Source: Epithemia pelagica (taxonomy: Eukaryota; Bacillariophyta; Bacillariophyceae; Surirellales; Surirellaceae). Taken from it: a DNA stretch of 64,000 bases. This document shows, piece after piece, positions 1 to 15,019 of this stretch. The notes beneath the pieces are model-generated. The model worked only from the letters and a program-made list of their open reading frames with translations. It was not told the DNA's origin and did no database searches. Positions within the stretch are counted from its first letter, which is position 1; each line of letters begins with the position of its first letter. The stretch is from contig OX337237.1 of assembly GCA_946965045.2 (NCBI GenBank), forward strand, positions 3,162,001-3,226,000, written 5' to 3'. The position numbers and the translations under genes are program-made.

Positions 1-1800
1 CGATCCACCCGAATCTCTGGTACCACGGTTTGGAGGAGGATACATCACATCGGACCTACCAACCAAACAGCCACAAACAATCATCTTCTCTCTCGTTTTC
101 TCTCAAAAGCTAAGAGAGAGATTTCTTTAGAAAACCGAAGAGGGCTCCACCTCCCCGCCCAGTTGTTATTTCGTTTCTTTCACAACACAGTACTACTGCA
201 TATATTTCTTGAAAGAGTTCTTCTCAAGCAAAACCCTCTACACAGACCATAATTTGGATTCGTGTCAAAGAAATTGTGTGTATCTACACATTCCGCTAGT
301 AGTAGCGATTATGACGACGACAACAACAAGATGTAGAATCTTCCACAACGAAACACACTACTGTTTCGACAGAGGAAGGATCCTCCTCTCCTGTTTTAGT
401 CCGGGCGACTGAGTCGAATGGAGAGTTTGTCGTGTTGCTTTGATATGGTTTGGGGGAAAATGTAACGGCAAGCTCGTCTGGTGACGACCAAACATGACAC
501 CGACAGGACAGTTCACTCATTGCCGATATTGAAAACAAACCCCGAGACCACAGCAGCACCGTCATTGGGTACACTGGATCCACCAAACATTCCAACGTTT
601 GCTGCGTGTTTGGATGCAAGTCGGCGACGCTTGGGTAACCCCCCAAACCCAGTTTCTGGCAATCGTTCAATGCCCTCTCCCGTCACACACGATACCACAG
701 TATGTATAATGAGAGCCGCACCCCCGCCGCGACACACGACGGACCAGACCGTGTGCCGTTTCGATGACAAGCGGGCGTTTAACAACATTGGGCGATCGCA
801 ACAGTTGAGTGATTTCTTGTTCACACCAGGCTTGTCGCAATGCAGGATTCGGGCCATCCATTTGGGTCCAGACGACCATGATGATGATGATTGGAATACG
901 AAAGCTACCTCGAACACAAATTCAAGTAATACCTCGTCTTGTGGGTTGGCGGTTGTCCACTGCTGACCAAGACTCTACTAGCGCAGAATCGGCCATGCCT
1001 GAATGAAATTGGATGAATCCTGACACACACTCCAAGGACAAGAGTCTTGTCGGATGGTCGGAAAAGGGTGCTGTGGATCCAAGCAATGTACAGCCAACTT
1101 CTCAGTTCGCCGTCGTTGGATTGTACGTTGCCGAATCTGAGCCAAGAATCGAACCACGCGATTCGACACAGGTCGTTTTGTGTCCTTGGTACTATTCGTG
1201 GCCACAATCATCAGTTCCATAATCATTCATCCAGGGGGGCGCACACTGGAGGAAGAATGACGGTTTCTGGTTGGGAAACAACCACCATTGCCAGACGCAG
1301 CTTGATGCAGATGGGCCTGGTGCTGGATGTTCCAGCAGAAAGGACTTGAAGTGGCAATCGGAATGTATACATGATATGGTGTCGTACAAGACGAGCTGTC
1401 TGGTTCATGTCGTTGTGAGTTTGGTGCAGAACCGAGAATCACCAATCCAGCCCACGCATCAACCAAACTATTCCTCTTTCCTTCGTGACGGACGGATTGT
1501 TGTTGCTGCTGCTGCTGCAAGTGTGGAGTGTCAGGATGGGCCGTTGTTCGTTTTAGTAGGACCGATAGAGACGGCAGTAGTATTCAGCTCCTAGCAGTTT
1601 GGCTGTTGTGGACTCTGGATGCGTCATAGGAGTATCGCCATAGTGAGAGAGATTGTTTCTTGTTGTCGTTCGTGTTAGCGTGAAAGAGAGAGAGAGAGAG
1701 TCAAACACAACACTACCAACAACAACAAGATTCATGATTCATTCACCAACTTACCCACAAGAATCAAACTGTTTGTAGCTCCGGATTTGGAGGCAGGACT
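1..1800. other. 5' region, no recognisable gene
   Basis: Short open frames occur on both strands; the longest is about 160 codons on the plus strand near 481-966. None shows a recognisable domain, a good start context or a long uninterrupted frame. A (GCT)n-like stretch near 1503-1520 and a (GA)n stretch near 1685-1700 are simple repeats. It may be intergenic or decayed sequence next to the AAA-ATPase relic. Confidence 0.4.
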
Positions 1801-1806
1801 TTGAGA

Positions 1807-3900
1807 TCATGACAATGTCGTTGAGGTAGGCACTGTAGGGGGAGTGCTGGATCCTCCATTGGCTTGATTTTTCAAGAGTGCTTCAGCCAATAAACCATTC
1901 GTACCCATGTGGCCCGTCAAGGCCGACATGTCCAAGGATCCACGGGGAATTGTGCTTTCCATTTCATTTTCCGACAAACGTTCCAGCTGCATGGAGGTCG
2001 CAGCAGTATGTTCCAAGAAATTGGTTCCCTACATGGCATTGACAAAGCTATCATGCACTGGAACTCCTTGATCGATGCGAGTCTTGATGAGCCGTGCCTG
2101 TGCTCCCCAAAAGCGATCCACCGTGGACGTGTCATTCATGACTTTTTGGACCACCACCTCACGATTGTCGTCACCGGAATGGTGGCTGTCACTGTCGTCG
2201 ATCCTCCTCCCCCCAATCCCAACCAGGCAAGGCTCGCAATCGTTGCACTGTACTACCCGTCAAGATCTGCTTGTCAGGCGCTGTTTGTTTCAAGCGGTCC
2301 AACTGTTCAATCAGCAGTTTGACAAGCTCTTTCCAGTCCGAGTTGTTTTGCTTTCCATAAACAAGTGCCATAGTACTGATGTCATGGAGTCCTGGCGTTG
2401 ACGGAAATCAGTCGCAGTTTCGTCGTCGTCATGATTGGGATTGCTCTTGGGTTCGTTCCACTCATTGCCCATCGGAATTTTGCCGTCGCGGCCTTTTACA
2501 ATGTGCGAGGCGGCATCGACATCTTTTCCATGACAACAAATAAGGATGATTGAAAATGGCCATGAGTTCGGCATTTGTTTGGACACGGGCCAAGGGGACA
2601 TCTTGACAATGGACCGACCAGTATGTTGTGCCAAGGCCTTGATAAAACTTGTCGTCTTGCCCGATCCCGGACATGCACTCCAGAGAGATTGTTTTTGTTT
2701 AACAAAAAAAGAGACGCAAAGGTTTTTTCGTCGGACCATCGGTATCGTGTGTACACACGGTTGGAACTGGCCGAGTCACTGTCCTCTTTGTTACTCGACG
2801 ATTTGAGTTCGTAAAAGTATCGAAAATGATCTTCGAGTTTGCGCAGCAGTTCCGTCAAATAACTTTGACGGCTCCACGGGTGGACTGTACAAAGTACGTC
2901 TTGACTAGTTGTTGACTTCGGGCCTTATCACTGTGCCCGGTGTCTCATTGCCATCCTTTGATCTTCTGTCGAGGTGAGATAGACGGTAGCTCGCGTCAAG
3001 GGCAAAATGACATGTTGATGGAGATACAAGTCAATGGCCTTGATGAGAGAATGCTATTTTGCGTATCCTCATTCCATATCTTCCCACGCATCACGAAAAA
3101 GGTCTTGTACATGATGCGAGATGCGGCGTTCATAATACGCGTCGTCGTCACCGTCGTTGTTCCAAAAGTGCGACCATGCCTTGTGCCATTGGCCCAGTAA
3201 TGTTCATGCGTGCCTTGCCACACCAATTCCTGAACTCTTCGCTTCGGTTAGAGCCATGGTGATGGTGAGTACGAGATTTGCGCCCTTCCTCTGGTCGTCG
3301 TCCCTTGATATTCTTCTTTTCCATGCCCAATGACTCCACTCATCCCCTTGTTGTTGGTGGCGGCTTCCACGGGAGCATCCTTTTGACACGTGACGGTCGA
3401 GGGTGATGATTGTTGGTGGCAAAGGCAAACTACCAGAGTCCGGAGAGAGCGTTTCCAAACAAGCCATGACCTATTGGTCTCCCACACCAGCACGAATACC
3501 ACGACGCCGACACCATCATGCAACTCAACAAGTTGGCTCTTAAGGCCTTGTGTACCATTCTCAACTCCATTGCTCGACGCGTCCATGCCGACCGTTTTTC
3601 CAGTGCAAATGAGGTTCTGTCAACACAATGTAGGTTTCATCTTCATCAGTGGTTAACAAAGTCTTCACACGAACAACCAATCCTGGTGTAGCTTCTTCCC
3701 ATTGATCGCCGCGTCCATGCCGACCGTTTTCCAGTGCAAATGAGGCTCTGTCAACACAATGTAGGACAGTGGTTCCCAAAGTCTTCACAAGAACGACCAA
3801 TCCTGGTGTAGCTTCTTCCCACTCAGTTTCATGGGAAACTTCCCCTTTCTGGCAATGAGTTCAGCTTCTGTGGCTCCTGGAAAGCGCCCACAGTGCGGAA
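1807..3900 (-). pseudogene. Degenerate AAA-ATPase, BCS1-like
   Basis: Pieces of one AAA+ ATPase are spread over different minus-strand frames. A segment with SDEKTFASLF (about 2735-2765) resembles the part just before the ATPase core. A changed Walker A, PGSGKTTSFIKALAQHTGRS, lies near 2610-2680. LARVQTNAELMAIF follows in another frame, and KDVDAASHIV, resembling the Walker B segment EDVDAAS, returns to the earlier frame near 2500-2535. BCS1-type ATPases work in mitochondrial protein translocation and assembly, and expanded families occur in algae. Several frame changes inside the core, and no recognisable sensor or arginine-finger region after it, argue for a relic. Downstream parts near 2190-2370 (RLRALPGWDW) and 1807-2016 are open but unidentified and may belong to other material. 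Confidence 0.6.
3579..3830. repeat. Imperfect tandem duplication, about 120-132 bp
   Basis: The segment starting gcgtccatgccgaccgt at 3579 recurs at 3711. The segment gtcttcaca followed by tcctggtgtagcttcttccca at 3661 recurs at 3781. The two offsets, 132 and 120, differ because of a 12-bp indel. On the minus strand both copies encode a peptide ending in NGRHGR, so this was an in-frame duplication inside the now-broken gene. Confidence 0.8.
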
Positions 3901-3959
3901 GAGGGCAGTGACATTTTGGTTTTGCGACCTGTTGACGTCCCTGGGTAAAATATAGATTG

Positions 3960-4905
3960 AATTACATACAGGTTACACAAATAACATAGAAGACAATGTA
4001 TGTCATGACTTTGGTGCTTACCATTGCTTCACACGAACCAAAAGGGCCTCTGTTTCGTTGTTTACTCGTTGATTGTTGATGCAAAACTGGGCTGCTTTGG
4101 AGCAGCAAGCTATCTAAAGCTGAGCTTCCCCCATCACATCCATCACTCCACATCGCTTGTAATACTAATGAAGAAGAACAGGAAGCAGTATCAGGGAGTG
4201 AGAAAGTGAAATAGACAAATAACAACGTAAATGGAGCAGCACAAGCAAAATGGTAAAAAACACAGAGCAACGCAGATGAACGACTTCATCTCTACCGCCC
4301 CTTCGATTTTTCGCACGAAACTTACACAGCATATCTATTTCATACTTGTTTCGACACTCACGAAGCTAAGACCTCTATCCGAGTCTTGATCTGATGAACG
4401 GCAGCATCAAATGCGGCGCGGCATGGTCAGGTGGTGATTTTGAAATTTATAACCTTAACTTTAGTGAAAATTAAAACGTGCAGTCAAATCGATGACCCAG
4501 CCCTTATTGTAGTGTGGGCCGCGCGGTGTGTGACCCTTGTGTGACATGACTGCACAGCCCTCCTCGACCATTGCCCTCCTCGTCATTCTACCCTTCGCGC
4601 CGCGCGGTCCTATATAATTCTTACGTTCACTTTTTTGTTCGTATTGTAGGACCTTCTTTTGTTTCATTCTGACTGATAGAGCGGGAATCAACGATTCACG
4701 GGTAATAGGGAGTCATGGGGGAAAATGAGGCCCAACGGTCATTACCGATTACCTCCGTAAAAGGAACTTGCTTTTTGCCACGACGCGAATAAGAGACTTT
4801 TCTGTGGCTCATATGTTGTTTCATGTTCCATACTCTCCTCTTTCGATTGTCGATACCCCTTTTCGATTGACTCCACATCTCATTATTTGTTAAAAGAGGA
4901 GAAGA
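3960..4905. other. Intergenic, AT-rich promoter region of the GT61 gene
   Basis: No protein-like frame is evident. The part at 4435-4475 is AT-rich. A TATA-like ctatataattc lies near 4608-4620 between two gccgcgcggt boxes (about 4518 and 4598). It probably holds the promoter of the plus-strand glycosyltransferase gene; this is inferred from position only. Confidence 0.35.
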
Positions 4906-6974
<2,069 letters not shown>

Positions 6975-9900
6975 GAAAAAAAGTGACTAGTACTGGCTAG
7001 GTGTCAGCATTACCCATCACCCCGAAGAAATGTTCAGTAACACGATACTGTCAATTGTAGATTCGAATCATTATTTCAATGAAACTCTCGCCATCACATT
7101 TGTGTTTCCTTGTCATTGTTGCGATTTGTGCGTTTCGGTCCATAAGAATTCGACAAACCGGGAGCAAGAAGAATCCAACAACCGTCTGGAATTGGTAGTG
7201 GTACGAGAACCAGGTGAAGAATGACCAGAAGGAACGAAGGAGCCAACTTGATGTGTCCCAAAAGGTGACCCGTTGTTCATGGTACAAATCAAGCAAGTGT
7301 TCCAGAAACGAGCAAACTGGTGTCCTCATCACCACCAAGACATGCACATCATCCAGTGTCAGTACGAACCTGCTCCATCCATTCCGGCGGTGGACGGTCC
7401 AGGTAGCGAGGTGACGAATTCTATATACTCCCCTCGCGCCAATGGTCTCGAATCATGAGGAGCCGCAGTTTCAGTCGAACATATAGCGTCTGGTGGACGT
7501 TGCCAAAACTCTCCAAGCGCACCGCCTTGGCACGACGGCCCGGTTCGAACCGCCACCACAAGATATCAGGGTTCGTATCCTCTCCTCGGTCGTTCCGTCT
7601 ACACGCAAGACGTCCGGTGGTACTAGTAGAGAGACAATACCAAGTCGCTGTTTCCATTGGTTGTATCCTGGATGCTGCTACTCATTGGTGGACAAGGATG
7701 GACCACAGTTCAGTCGTGCGCACACCAAAGCCCATTGGACGCACATTCCGAACCATATGCTGGGTCTTTCCTCGTTCAACGTTCTTGTTGGCTGGGCACT
7801 GGATACAAGTTATTCTTTTGATTGTCCTCGTCTCCACCACCACCAAGGGCATGCGGATTCGCCTTGTTGTTCGTTTGCGTAGTGTGCAAATTCCATGGGG
7901 ACGACGACTACACGACACAAAGTTCAGAAGACACAAAGTTTGGCGTCCCATTGTCTCCCATCTGTTGCCGACGAGAGACGGGCCCTGGACAAGAGGATCG
8001 TATCAGTTCGGGACAACCATTCCCCCAACAAGGACCTGGGGATGGATGACACGTTAGTCAGTCAGTTCGTCAGTTCTTTTGGGTTGGCGCATTCGTGGAA
8101 CCACAATCAACCACGACAGCCGCCTCGTCCGCATCGCTGTTCAGCAGGTTTCGGAATGGCTATATTCGTAGAGTGTCAACGCAACCACCAGAGCACGGCA
8201 CACAATTCCACCAGAACCACCACCGCCATGGCCAAACGACGCACATTCGAATAGAGAGGCCCTGGTTGGTGTGTGGCTGGATCTACTCTTGCTTGTCGTC
8301 GTCAGTATCATCCGCCTTGTGGCTTTTCTCTCAGACCTCGTTGTGCCAAACGAATCATCTTGTGGGGAATGCTTCGGGCCAAGTGTATTATATCGTCCGT
8401 GGCTGTCGTCTTTTGGGGGAGAACGAGGCCCGAACCAGACAACACTGTCATCGAGAGGGCGACCCAACCCTTGTGCGGATCGGATTCTTCTTCTTCTTGA
8501 GCCGTCCTGGTGGTTTGTGCTGCAGGTGCACCATGGATCCGCGGTTGCTTTTTGAAACACACAAGAGTGCCGGTAGTAGTGTTTGGTAGAACATACGTAG
8601 TAGTGCCCAATGGTTCCATTTTAGTGGGCCACCCCGACTCTGTCACACGGCCACAGAATCATTGTCACTCTACACACAAGAGTCGATTGCGGGTCGATCT
8701 ACCGTTGGATCGGACCCACCGTCCGTCGTAGAGAGGCCCCCAAGGAGAGAGGAGGAGCTACCGTTTGGCGTGTCGATATCGTTGGCAAACGTGTGTCGTG
8801 GTGGTGCGGTGGGCCGCTGTAGAGTGTTGTTCTGTTGTTGCGCTTTTCTATTCTACAATAGCTGGTCCCGAAACTGTGAAAGGATGATAATGGGACACAC
8901 ACTACAGCAGGCTCACGGAGAGGAGCTATGGTATACCATTCTAGTTGGTTCGGTTGGAACAGAACCACCAGTATTGGGAGATGCTCTGTTGCAACGAGAA
9001 CGACTCTCGTTGTTTTGTGGAAAAAAGTTCCAGTCCCCGTGGGGGATAATGGGGGAGCAGCAATGGTTTGGGCGGCGAAACGCCATCGTGTCTCGTCGTC
9101 GGGTTCGCCACAGCAACTTACACATGTAAGAAGGGGGTCTGACTAGTAGAGATAGAAATACTAGAAGTAGCTAGTAGATCGTAATAGTCATCTGGCCTCT
9201 ATTTCTGGAAAGTTCTAGCTCATTGGTAAAGACTTTCCTTCAAAATATGAAAGAGCACAACAAAGATACAATAGCTCTACTCTAGAGAGCTACTAGCATC
9301 AGGGTTTTCTAGACAGCTAGAGAGTCTAAGACAGAACCGATATCTCTATAGCATGCTAACTAGTTAGCTTTACTCTAAAAGGAGAGGACCATTGCGATTG
9401 CACACGCTCTCGCGTCGCGACTTCGAATCTCCCACCAAGGTGTGTGTGTAGATAGAGAACAACAACAACAACAACCAACACCAAGCGAGAGAGAACAGGA
9501 GTCTCTCTGTTGTCGGAACAAGGACCCTCTCCACCCACGGCAGCCGTTGCGGAATATTCCTTGGGGAGAGATTGAGAGAGAGCGTGAGAGAAACGCTGGC
9601 TTGTCTCTTCGATTTGCACTGTACTCTCTCTATTCGTAAAACAAGAGAAGAGTGTGTCTCTCTCCGCCCAACACAACCAAACCAACCAACAAACCAACAG
9701 CGTGGGTGGCTGTGACGACACGACAACCCCCCAACAAACGAACAACCGAACGAACCAACAAACAAGACTCTGGTGTGTTTGCTCGCTGGTGGCTTCGACT
9801 CCCTCGATACGTCCGCGAGCGGAGTGTGGTGTTGGATTGGTTTCGCAGTCTCCTCTCCCACTTTTGTGGTTTGGTGGAAACAAGACTCTCTCACAAGCCT

Positions 9901-10010
9901 CTAATACCAGTAGTGTCCACTTCCTTGGGACAAAATCAATCCAACAAGAAGAAGAAGAAACCCAATACAAACGAATTCACAATACGAACCTCCATACGAA
10001 CAAGCACACT
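6975..10010. other. 3-kb stretch without a recognisable gene
   Basis: Several open frames reach 150-200 codons; the longest from an ATG is 7455-8057 (200 aa, basic, one hydrophobic run), and another is 8662-9129. Neither shows a domain, and competing frames overlap them on both strands. The stretch 9130-9360 is AT-rich with repeated ctag-containing words. The last about 350 bp (9650-10010) is CA-rich without a supported coding start and is probably the promoter and 5' UTR of the next gene. Decayed genes are possible. Confidence 0.35.
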
Positions 10011-10410
10011 ATGAGTCTCGTGGCACCCTTGGTGTCCTCGGCTGCAGCTGCAGCATCCTCTCCTCGTCATCGTCCCGTCACCCGAACTCCTCAAGACTTG
10101 TATCATTCCACAGTGCAGGATTCCTTGGGAGATTTTGCCGCGGCTCGAGACGACCAAACAACTGACGACGACAATCCTCCACCACAACAGCAACCACAAC
10201 AACAATCGCACTTGTCCCTCTCCTTGGCTTCCATGTCCTCGTCCCTGTCCAGTTTGGCCTCGCAGGCCTCGTTGGCGTGGAATCCACCACAAACCAACAG
10301 TCTGCAACTCGATCCGCCGCATGACGACACCAACCACACCCATAACGATGATGACGACGACGACGACATGTTTGATTTTGACGAGGAGGAAAAGAAACTG
10401 CAACAATTGC

Positions 10411-10454
<44 letters not shown>

Positions 10455-11933
10455 GACTACAACGATGAGGAACAGGTTGATGATGATGATGATGATTATG
10501 ATGATGATCAAGAGCATGATGACAACAAGAACGACAACGACCAATCGGAACCAGCCCCTCCTCCTTCACCAGCACACATGGAACCACCACCCGTCACCGG
10601 CATCTCACCACCCTCCACGAATCATTGTACCAGTGAAATGGCGTACCCCCACACCAACACGACGGTCGAATCCTTGATTCGACGACAAATGCAAGCCTCT
10701 CGAGCCTTGGAGGAACAAGAAGAAACCTCGTGGCTCTTGATTCAAACCATTTTGCAATTGCAAGCCCAATTGCAACATCAGCAACAATCCCAATCCCAAC
10801 CACAAGAAGCACAATCCCAATTACAACCACCACAACCACCCAAACAAGCTCAAGAAGCACCAGCACTCACCGTGACGACGCCACTCCCCACGAGCAGCAG
10901 TCTTGACGAGGACACGCACAATAACAACCACAACACCAACAACACCAAAATCCCCGACACGACACCACCAGACGTTCTTGTGCAGCGACTCCAAGACCAA
11001 GTGGAACACTATCAAACCAAGTGTCGTGACTACGAAACGCAACTGGACAAGCTGCAGGCACAAGTCCAAACCTTGCAACAAACCTGTCACGAACAAGAGG
11101 TGCAATTGCAAGATCGACAGGCGGTCTTGAACCTCATGGCGCAAAAAGTCACGGCCCTGTCCCAAACGCTACCACTCCATCCACAACAACAACACCCATT
11201 GCCGCAATCACAAGCGCCATGGAGTCCCGGAACGTCCAGTCCTCCGTCCACCAACCACCACAGTCAATCCCAACGGTCCAGTCCGAAGGAGGACACTGGC
11301 AAGGGTCCAAACCATGATAATGACGACAATGCGAACGAGAACCACCCGGACGACAATCTCCAGGAACCGGGTTCGACACACAGTCTGGCTTCGTCATCGT
11401 CCTTTCGATTGAAACAGGCCAAGGAAGCCCGAGAAGAGCGATTGCGCAATCTCATGAGTTTGTTTCGACGTCACAATAGTTGTCGCACAACCAGTAGCAG
11501 CAGCAATCAAAGCATTTCCAGTACGAGTAGCACCAAGAGTCATGCCAAGGCCAAACGATCGTCGTCAACGACGACCAACATGCCAACACCTACCTTGCCA
11601 TCCTTGTTGGACAAACTCTCGACCTTGGATGCTTCGACCGCGTCGTTACCCAAAACAACAACAACCAAATCGTCTCGTTCAGCAGGTGGTCCTTGGTTGT
11701 CCACCAATCGATCGTCCTCGTCGTCGTCGTCAGCCTCGTCGTCGGCCTGGATGACTCCCAAAGAAAAAGCAAACGAGGACGCCACGACCTTGTTGGCGCA
11801 ACCGTCCTTGTCTCCTTCGACGACCGGCAAGACGAAAGTGTCCAGTCCACGCTTGTTGCGAAAACGTCTCTTGAACAAACACAAACCAAGTCATCATCAT
11901 CATCACCACAAGGATACAACGTCACGACGATAA
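10011..11933 (+). CDS. Gln/Asn/Ser-rich coiled-coil protein, function unknown
   Basis: A 640-aa protein starting at ATG 10011 (cactATGAGTCTCG). The frame is open upstream to 9654 but has no ATG there and reads like UTR. Features in order: an Ala/Ser-rich start; an acidic DDDDDD run; a polyGln tract (10408-10453) flanked by more acidic runs; a Gln-rich helix, SWLLIQTILQLQAQLQHQQQ; and a coiled coil of about 60 residues starting VLVQRLQDQVEHYQTKCRDY. After a Pro/Gln linker comes a basic helix, LKQAKEAREERLRNLMSLFRR, and a Ser/Thr/Lys-rich tail ending HHHHHHKDTTSRR. No catalytic domain is visible. The arrangement suits a scaffold or a cytoskeleton- or RNA-granule-associated protein, but that is a guess. 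Confidence 0.75.
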
Positions 11934-12592
11934 ACAACAACAACAGGGGAGTGTTTGGATTCCAAATCCGGAGGCAAATGGCACACAACAACGATCATGG
12001 TCACCAGGTGGGACACAATGGGGGACTGCGTACGGGGGAAGAACTGTTTGGATAGTTTTATTTGTTCATCAATAGTTGGGAAAGTATTATTGTGGTTCAT
12101 CCGTAGTTGGGATGCTTGGATAGTGTTTTCATTTGTTCATCCATATCGTTGGGATTTGTAGGAATATCTATCAACGATCAACGACGGGGACCGTAGAAAC
12201 TGTACGGGAATAGTGAGACACGTCTTTTTCGTCGTTTTTGACAAACGCATCAGGATGTAGACCACTGCGGCGTTTTCTCATGCGCAATAGTTGAACCTAC
12301 GGGCAAACAGTAAAGGCAATGGTCCCAATGAAGGCACCAACCCCAAACTCCTCTTTTTCTATTCTAGTTTACACATGGAAACAAAATGTCTTGTAGCAAA
12401 GGTTTAGGAGTGAATAGTCCCCGTTATACGCAACTGGTTCCCCACAGACAAACAAACAAGAAACAATAACATAGTGTACAACCAAAACGTGAAAGCGAGA
12501 ATGAACCATATAATATCATGTAGACCAGAAGCCACAAAAACAGACTCGAAAATGTCTCTTGTAGTGTGTGGCCCGAATATGTCTTGTTGTCA
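11934..12592. other. Intergenic between convergent genes
   Basis: The 3' flanks of the coiled-coil gene (plus) and the first VWD gene (minus) meet here. There are only short frames. Repeated gggatgcttggatag/ttgttcatc words at 12050-12140 form a small imperfect repeat. Confidence 0.5.
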
Positions 12593-14602
12593 TTAGTAGT
12601 GATCATCGTCATCATCATTTCCATAGTCTGAGTCCTTTTTTCCGCTATGACTATACGTCACTGGTGCTCGGGCAAACTGAAAATCGCATTATCGAAACGA
12701 CCCAAAGACAAGCATCCCAACCGTTAAATAAAGCAAAGGAAATGATGTGAGAGATGTTATACTACCGTGTTGACAAAAGAAGAATGTCTTGGCAGCTGAA
12801 ACGTACCGTGTATGTCGTCTTGTGAATAGCAGGTGATCGCTTGCCCATTCCCATCATTCCCATCATTCCCATCATTCCCATACCTTTGCCCATTCGCATT
12901 CCCTTTCCTTTGCCTTTTCCCTTGCCCTTATTGTAGTAGGCTGCCCAATAATCTCCCTTTCCGGAATAGTCATCCTTCTTGCCCATTCCCATCATGCCTT
13001 GTTCCTTCTTCCCCTTGTTCGTAGTGGGTTTGAGAACGGGTGAAGGCGTAACGGCGGGTGCAGGTGTGTCGACCGGAGACGGTACTGGACCTGGCGTTGG
13101 ATTTGGGTTGGGGTCATTGCCAAGCAATTGATTTTGAATGGCCTCTATGTCTTGCAAGTCCGTCAAGTATGCCGAGGCATCGGCAGGACCTCCCACCACG
13201 CCATCTACAAGACAAGCCAAATCGTCCGACCCACAAATGGCAATCAGCTCATCCGATGCATTGGCCACCGAGTCTTGAATAGACGGGTCAAATGTCTCAA
13301 AGCAATTGGTACCATTAAAAGCAACGCTGAAAAAAAAGGAAACAGTGGGGTCGGAGATACACCAGTTCCGAGCACAATAATTGAAGGCCGTTTCGAAGCG
13401 AAGTTCGTTCGGGTCCGTGGGAATCTGTAGAACCTGACCAAACTGATCAATCCAGTCATCGTTTGGATTGGAGTTCCATACAGCCCTTGTACGCCATCTA
13501 CCAACTCGGGGGGAATGTACAATACTGTAGGAAAAAAGCAACCAAAAGAGTCGGAAAATCGATAAGCGAATTTCCATGTCATTGAAGTCAAACGTGACCC
13601 TTATTTCGCTGTCGTTAAAGAAAATGGTGGTACCTCCAACATTGTTGTCAATGCCTTGTGTGGGGAACAATTCTAAAAAGTTCACATAAAATATGAGAGT
13701 GCAAAATTCATCCGGAAATGCAGGAAGCGATACTTCCACGACTGGTGCGCGAGAAGTTTCCCGAGCAACCACACCGGTAGTGACGGACGCTTGCTGAATG
13801 TTTGAGACTCGGCTGAAACGGCCTTGGATTTCCAAATTGTCGGATTGTGCCAATATGAATTCACCTTCTGCTTGGCAGTCAAATTCAACCCCATCAAATG
13901 TTTGGATATGGGGATCGGCCAAGACAAAAGACGTTGTTCCATCTTCGTTGACAACCTCTGTTCCAAAACACTGCTCAAAGATTTCCAATGACCGAAACTG
14001 CATGGCAGAGTCAGTTGGGAAAGGTTCGTCATCACATAATTCAATCTCGGCATCATCTATATTTGTGCAATCCAAATAACACTCTTCACAAACCGCGCAT
14101 TCCTGACCGTTGATGAAAGCAGCACATTCTAAAAAGTTTCCATTAGGATCCCAAAACGCATTGAAACATGCAGAATCGGTCAAGCCAGCGACGTAGGAGA
14201 CGCACATGGTAACTGCTGTTTTACGTAGAGTCCAGATACCGGATTCCTCTCCAAAGTTACCGAGAGCTCACCAATTTCCGCACACACATCTCCAATCACC
14301 GGGTCCTGAACACAGTTATCGTCTCCTTCACAATCGGGAAATGTGCAAGTTAGTCCAAATGTGTTTGGTGCTAACGTGTCGTCACAGTCACAGACTGCAT
14401 TGGGCCCGAAGCCAACGCCCATGATGTAGTCGTTAATAATTTCTTCACAGGTTTGTAACCTCCGGTTTGCAGACAGCTTGGGTCGGTATTTGTCAGCGAG
14501 GCTACGACGAAGCTCCATCCTAGAGTCGGCATGTATTATCCGAACGTTGGACATGCCATACGCCACGAGCAAAAGACGAAGGATCGAAGCGGATCTCGCC
14601 AT
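12593..14602 (-). pseudogene. VWD-domain secreted protein, copy 1, frame-disrupted
   Basis: Start at 14602 (signal peptide, then a propeptide with KYRPKLSANRRLQ), large exon down to 12807, 130-bp intron 12677-12806 (minus-strand ACG|GTACGT ... TTTTCAG|TTTGCC), last exon 12593-12676 ending DDDDDHY. It follows the same plan as copy 2: Cys-rich N-terminal region, VWD domain opening ADPHIQTFDGVEFDCQ, Pro-rich linker, and a Lys/Gly/Met-rich tail. Three lesions relative to copy 2: a 1-base loss near 14205 puts the N-terminal about 140 codons out of frame with the rest; a 5-bp loss near 13564 and a 7-bp loss near 13471 shift about 30 codons and then restore the frame. The normal segment (SDSFGCFF through GLYGTP) survives in the neighbouring frame. 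It is either a decaying gene or contains assembly errors. The last exon is still intact. Confidence 0.8.
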
Positions 14603-14765
14603 GGCGTGTTTTTTTTATACACTTGTTGCAAGGATGCCACGGCCTTATTGTTCTTCCTTGATGAGAAAATAGTGGTTTGCAAACATTTGCAATCCGCGGA
14701 ACTGCGGAACTAAGGCGTCGCTGTTGTGTACGGGGATTGATCAATCTTTTAATTTGTGAGCGAAC

Positions 14766-14780
14766 GGCCAAATTCGGCCA
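14766..14780 (-). promoter_or_regulatory. Shared upstream motif of VWD copy 1
   Basis: The plus strand reads ggccaaattcggcca, about 165 bp upstream of the copy-1 start. The 14-mer gccaaattcggcca also occurs upstream of copies 2 and 3. It is a near-palindrome. Conservation in the most diverged copy suggests a regulatory site; no function has been shown. Confidence 0.45.
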
Positions 14781-15019
14781 TGGTCGAGGATGGAGCGCTC
14801 GTGTCGGCGCATGGTCACATACAGCGCGCATCGCGCGCATCAGCAAATTACAGCTGGTCACGTGTCGATTCAGGAATCCCGCACGTGTCTTGTTGCCATG
14901 TGACTAGCAGGCGCGCAGAAGTATGCGAGTCGTCAGAAACGACTCTCTGGCACTCGATTCAGTCGAGTGAAGCAACTCTCCTGCCCCTTAGGACCCGAGC
15001 GCCGCTATGCTGACGTATT

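Noticed and set aside
7455-8057. 200-codon plus-strand frame
   Set aside because: It starts with ATG but is Arg/Trp/Thr-rich, unlike any known domain, and competes with overlapping frames; not enough support for a gene call.
9654-10010. N-terminal extension of the Gln-rich coiled-coil protein
   Set aside because: The frame is open but contains no ATG in this part, and the composition matches the CA-rich upstream region; start placed at 10011.
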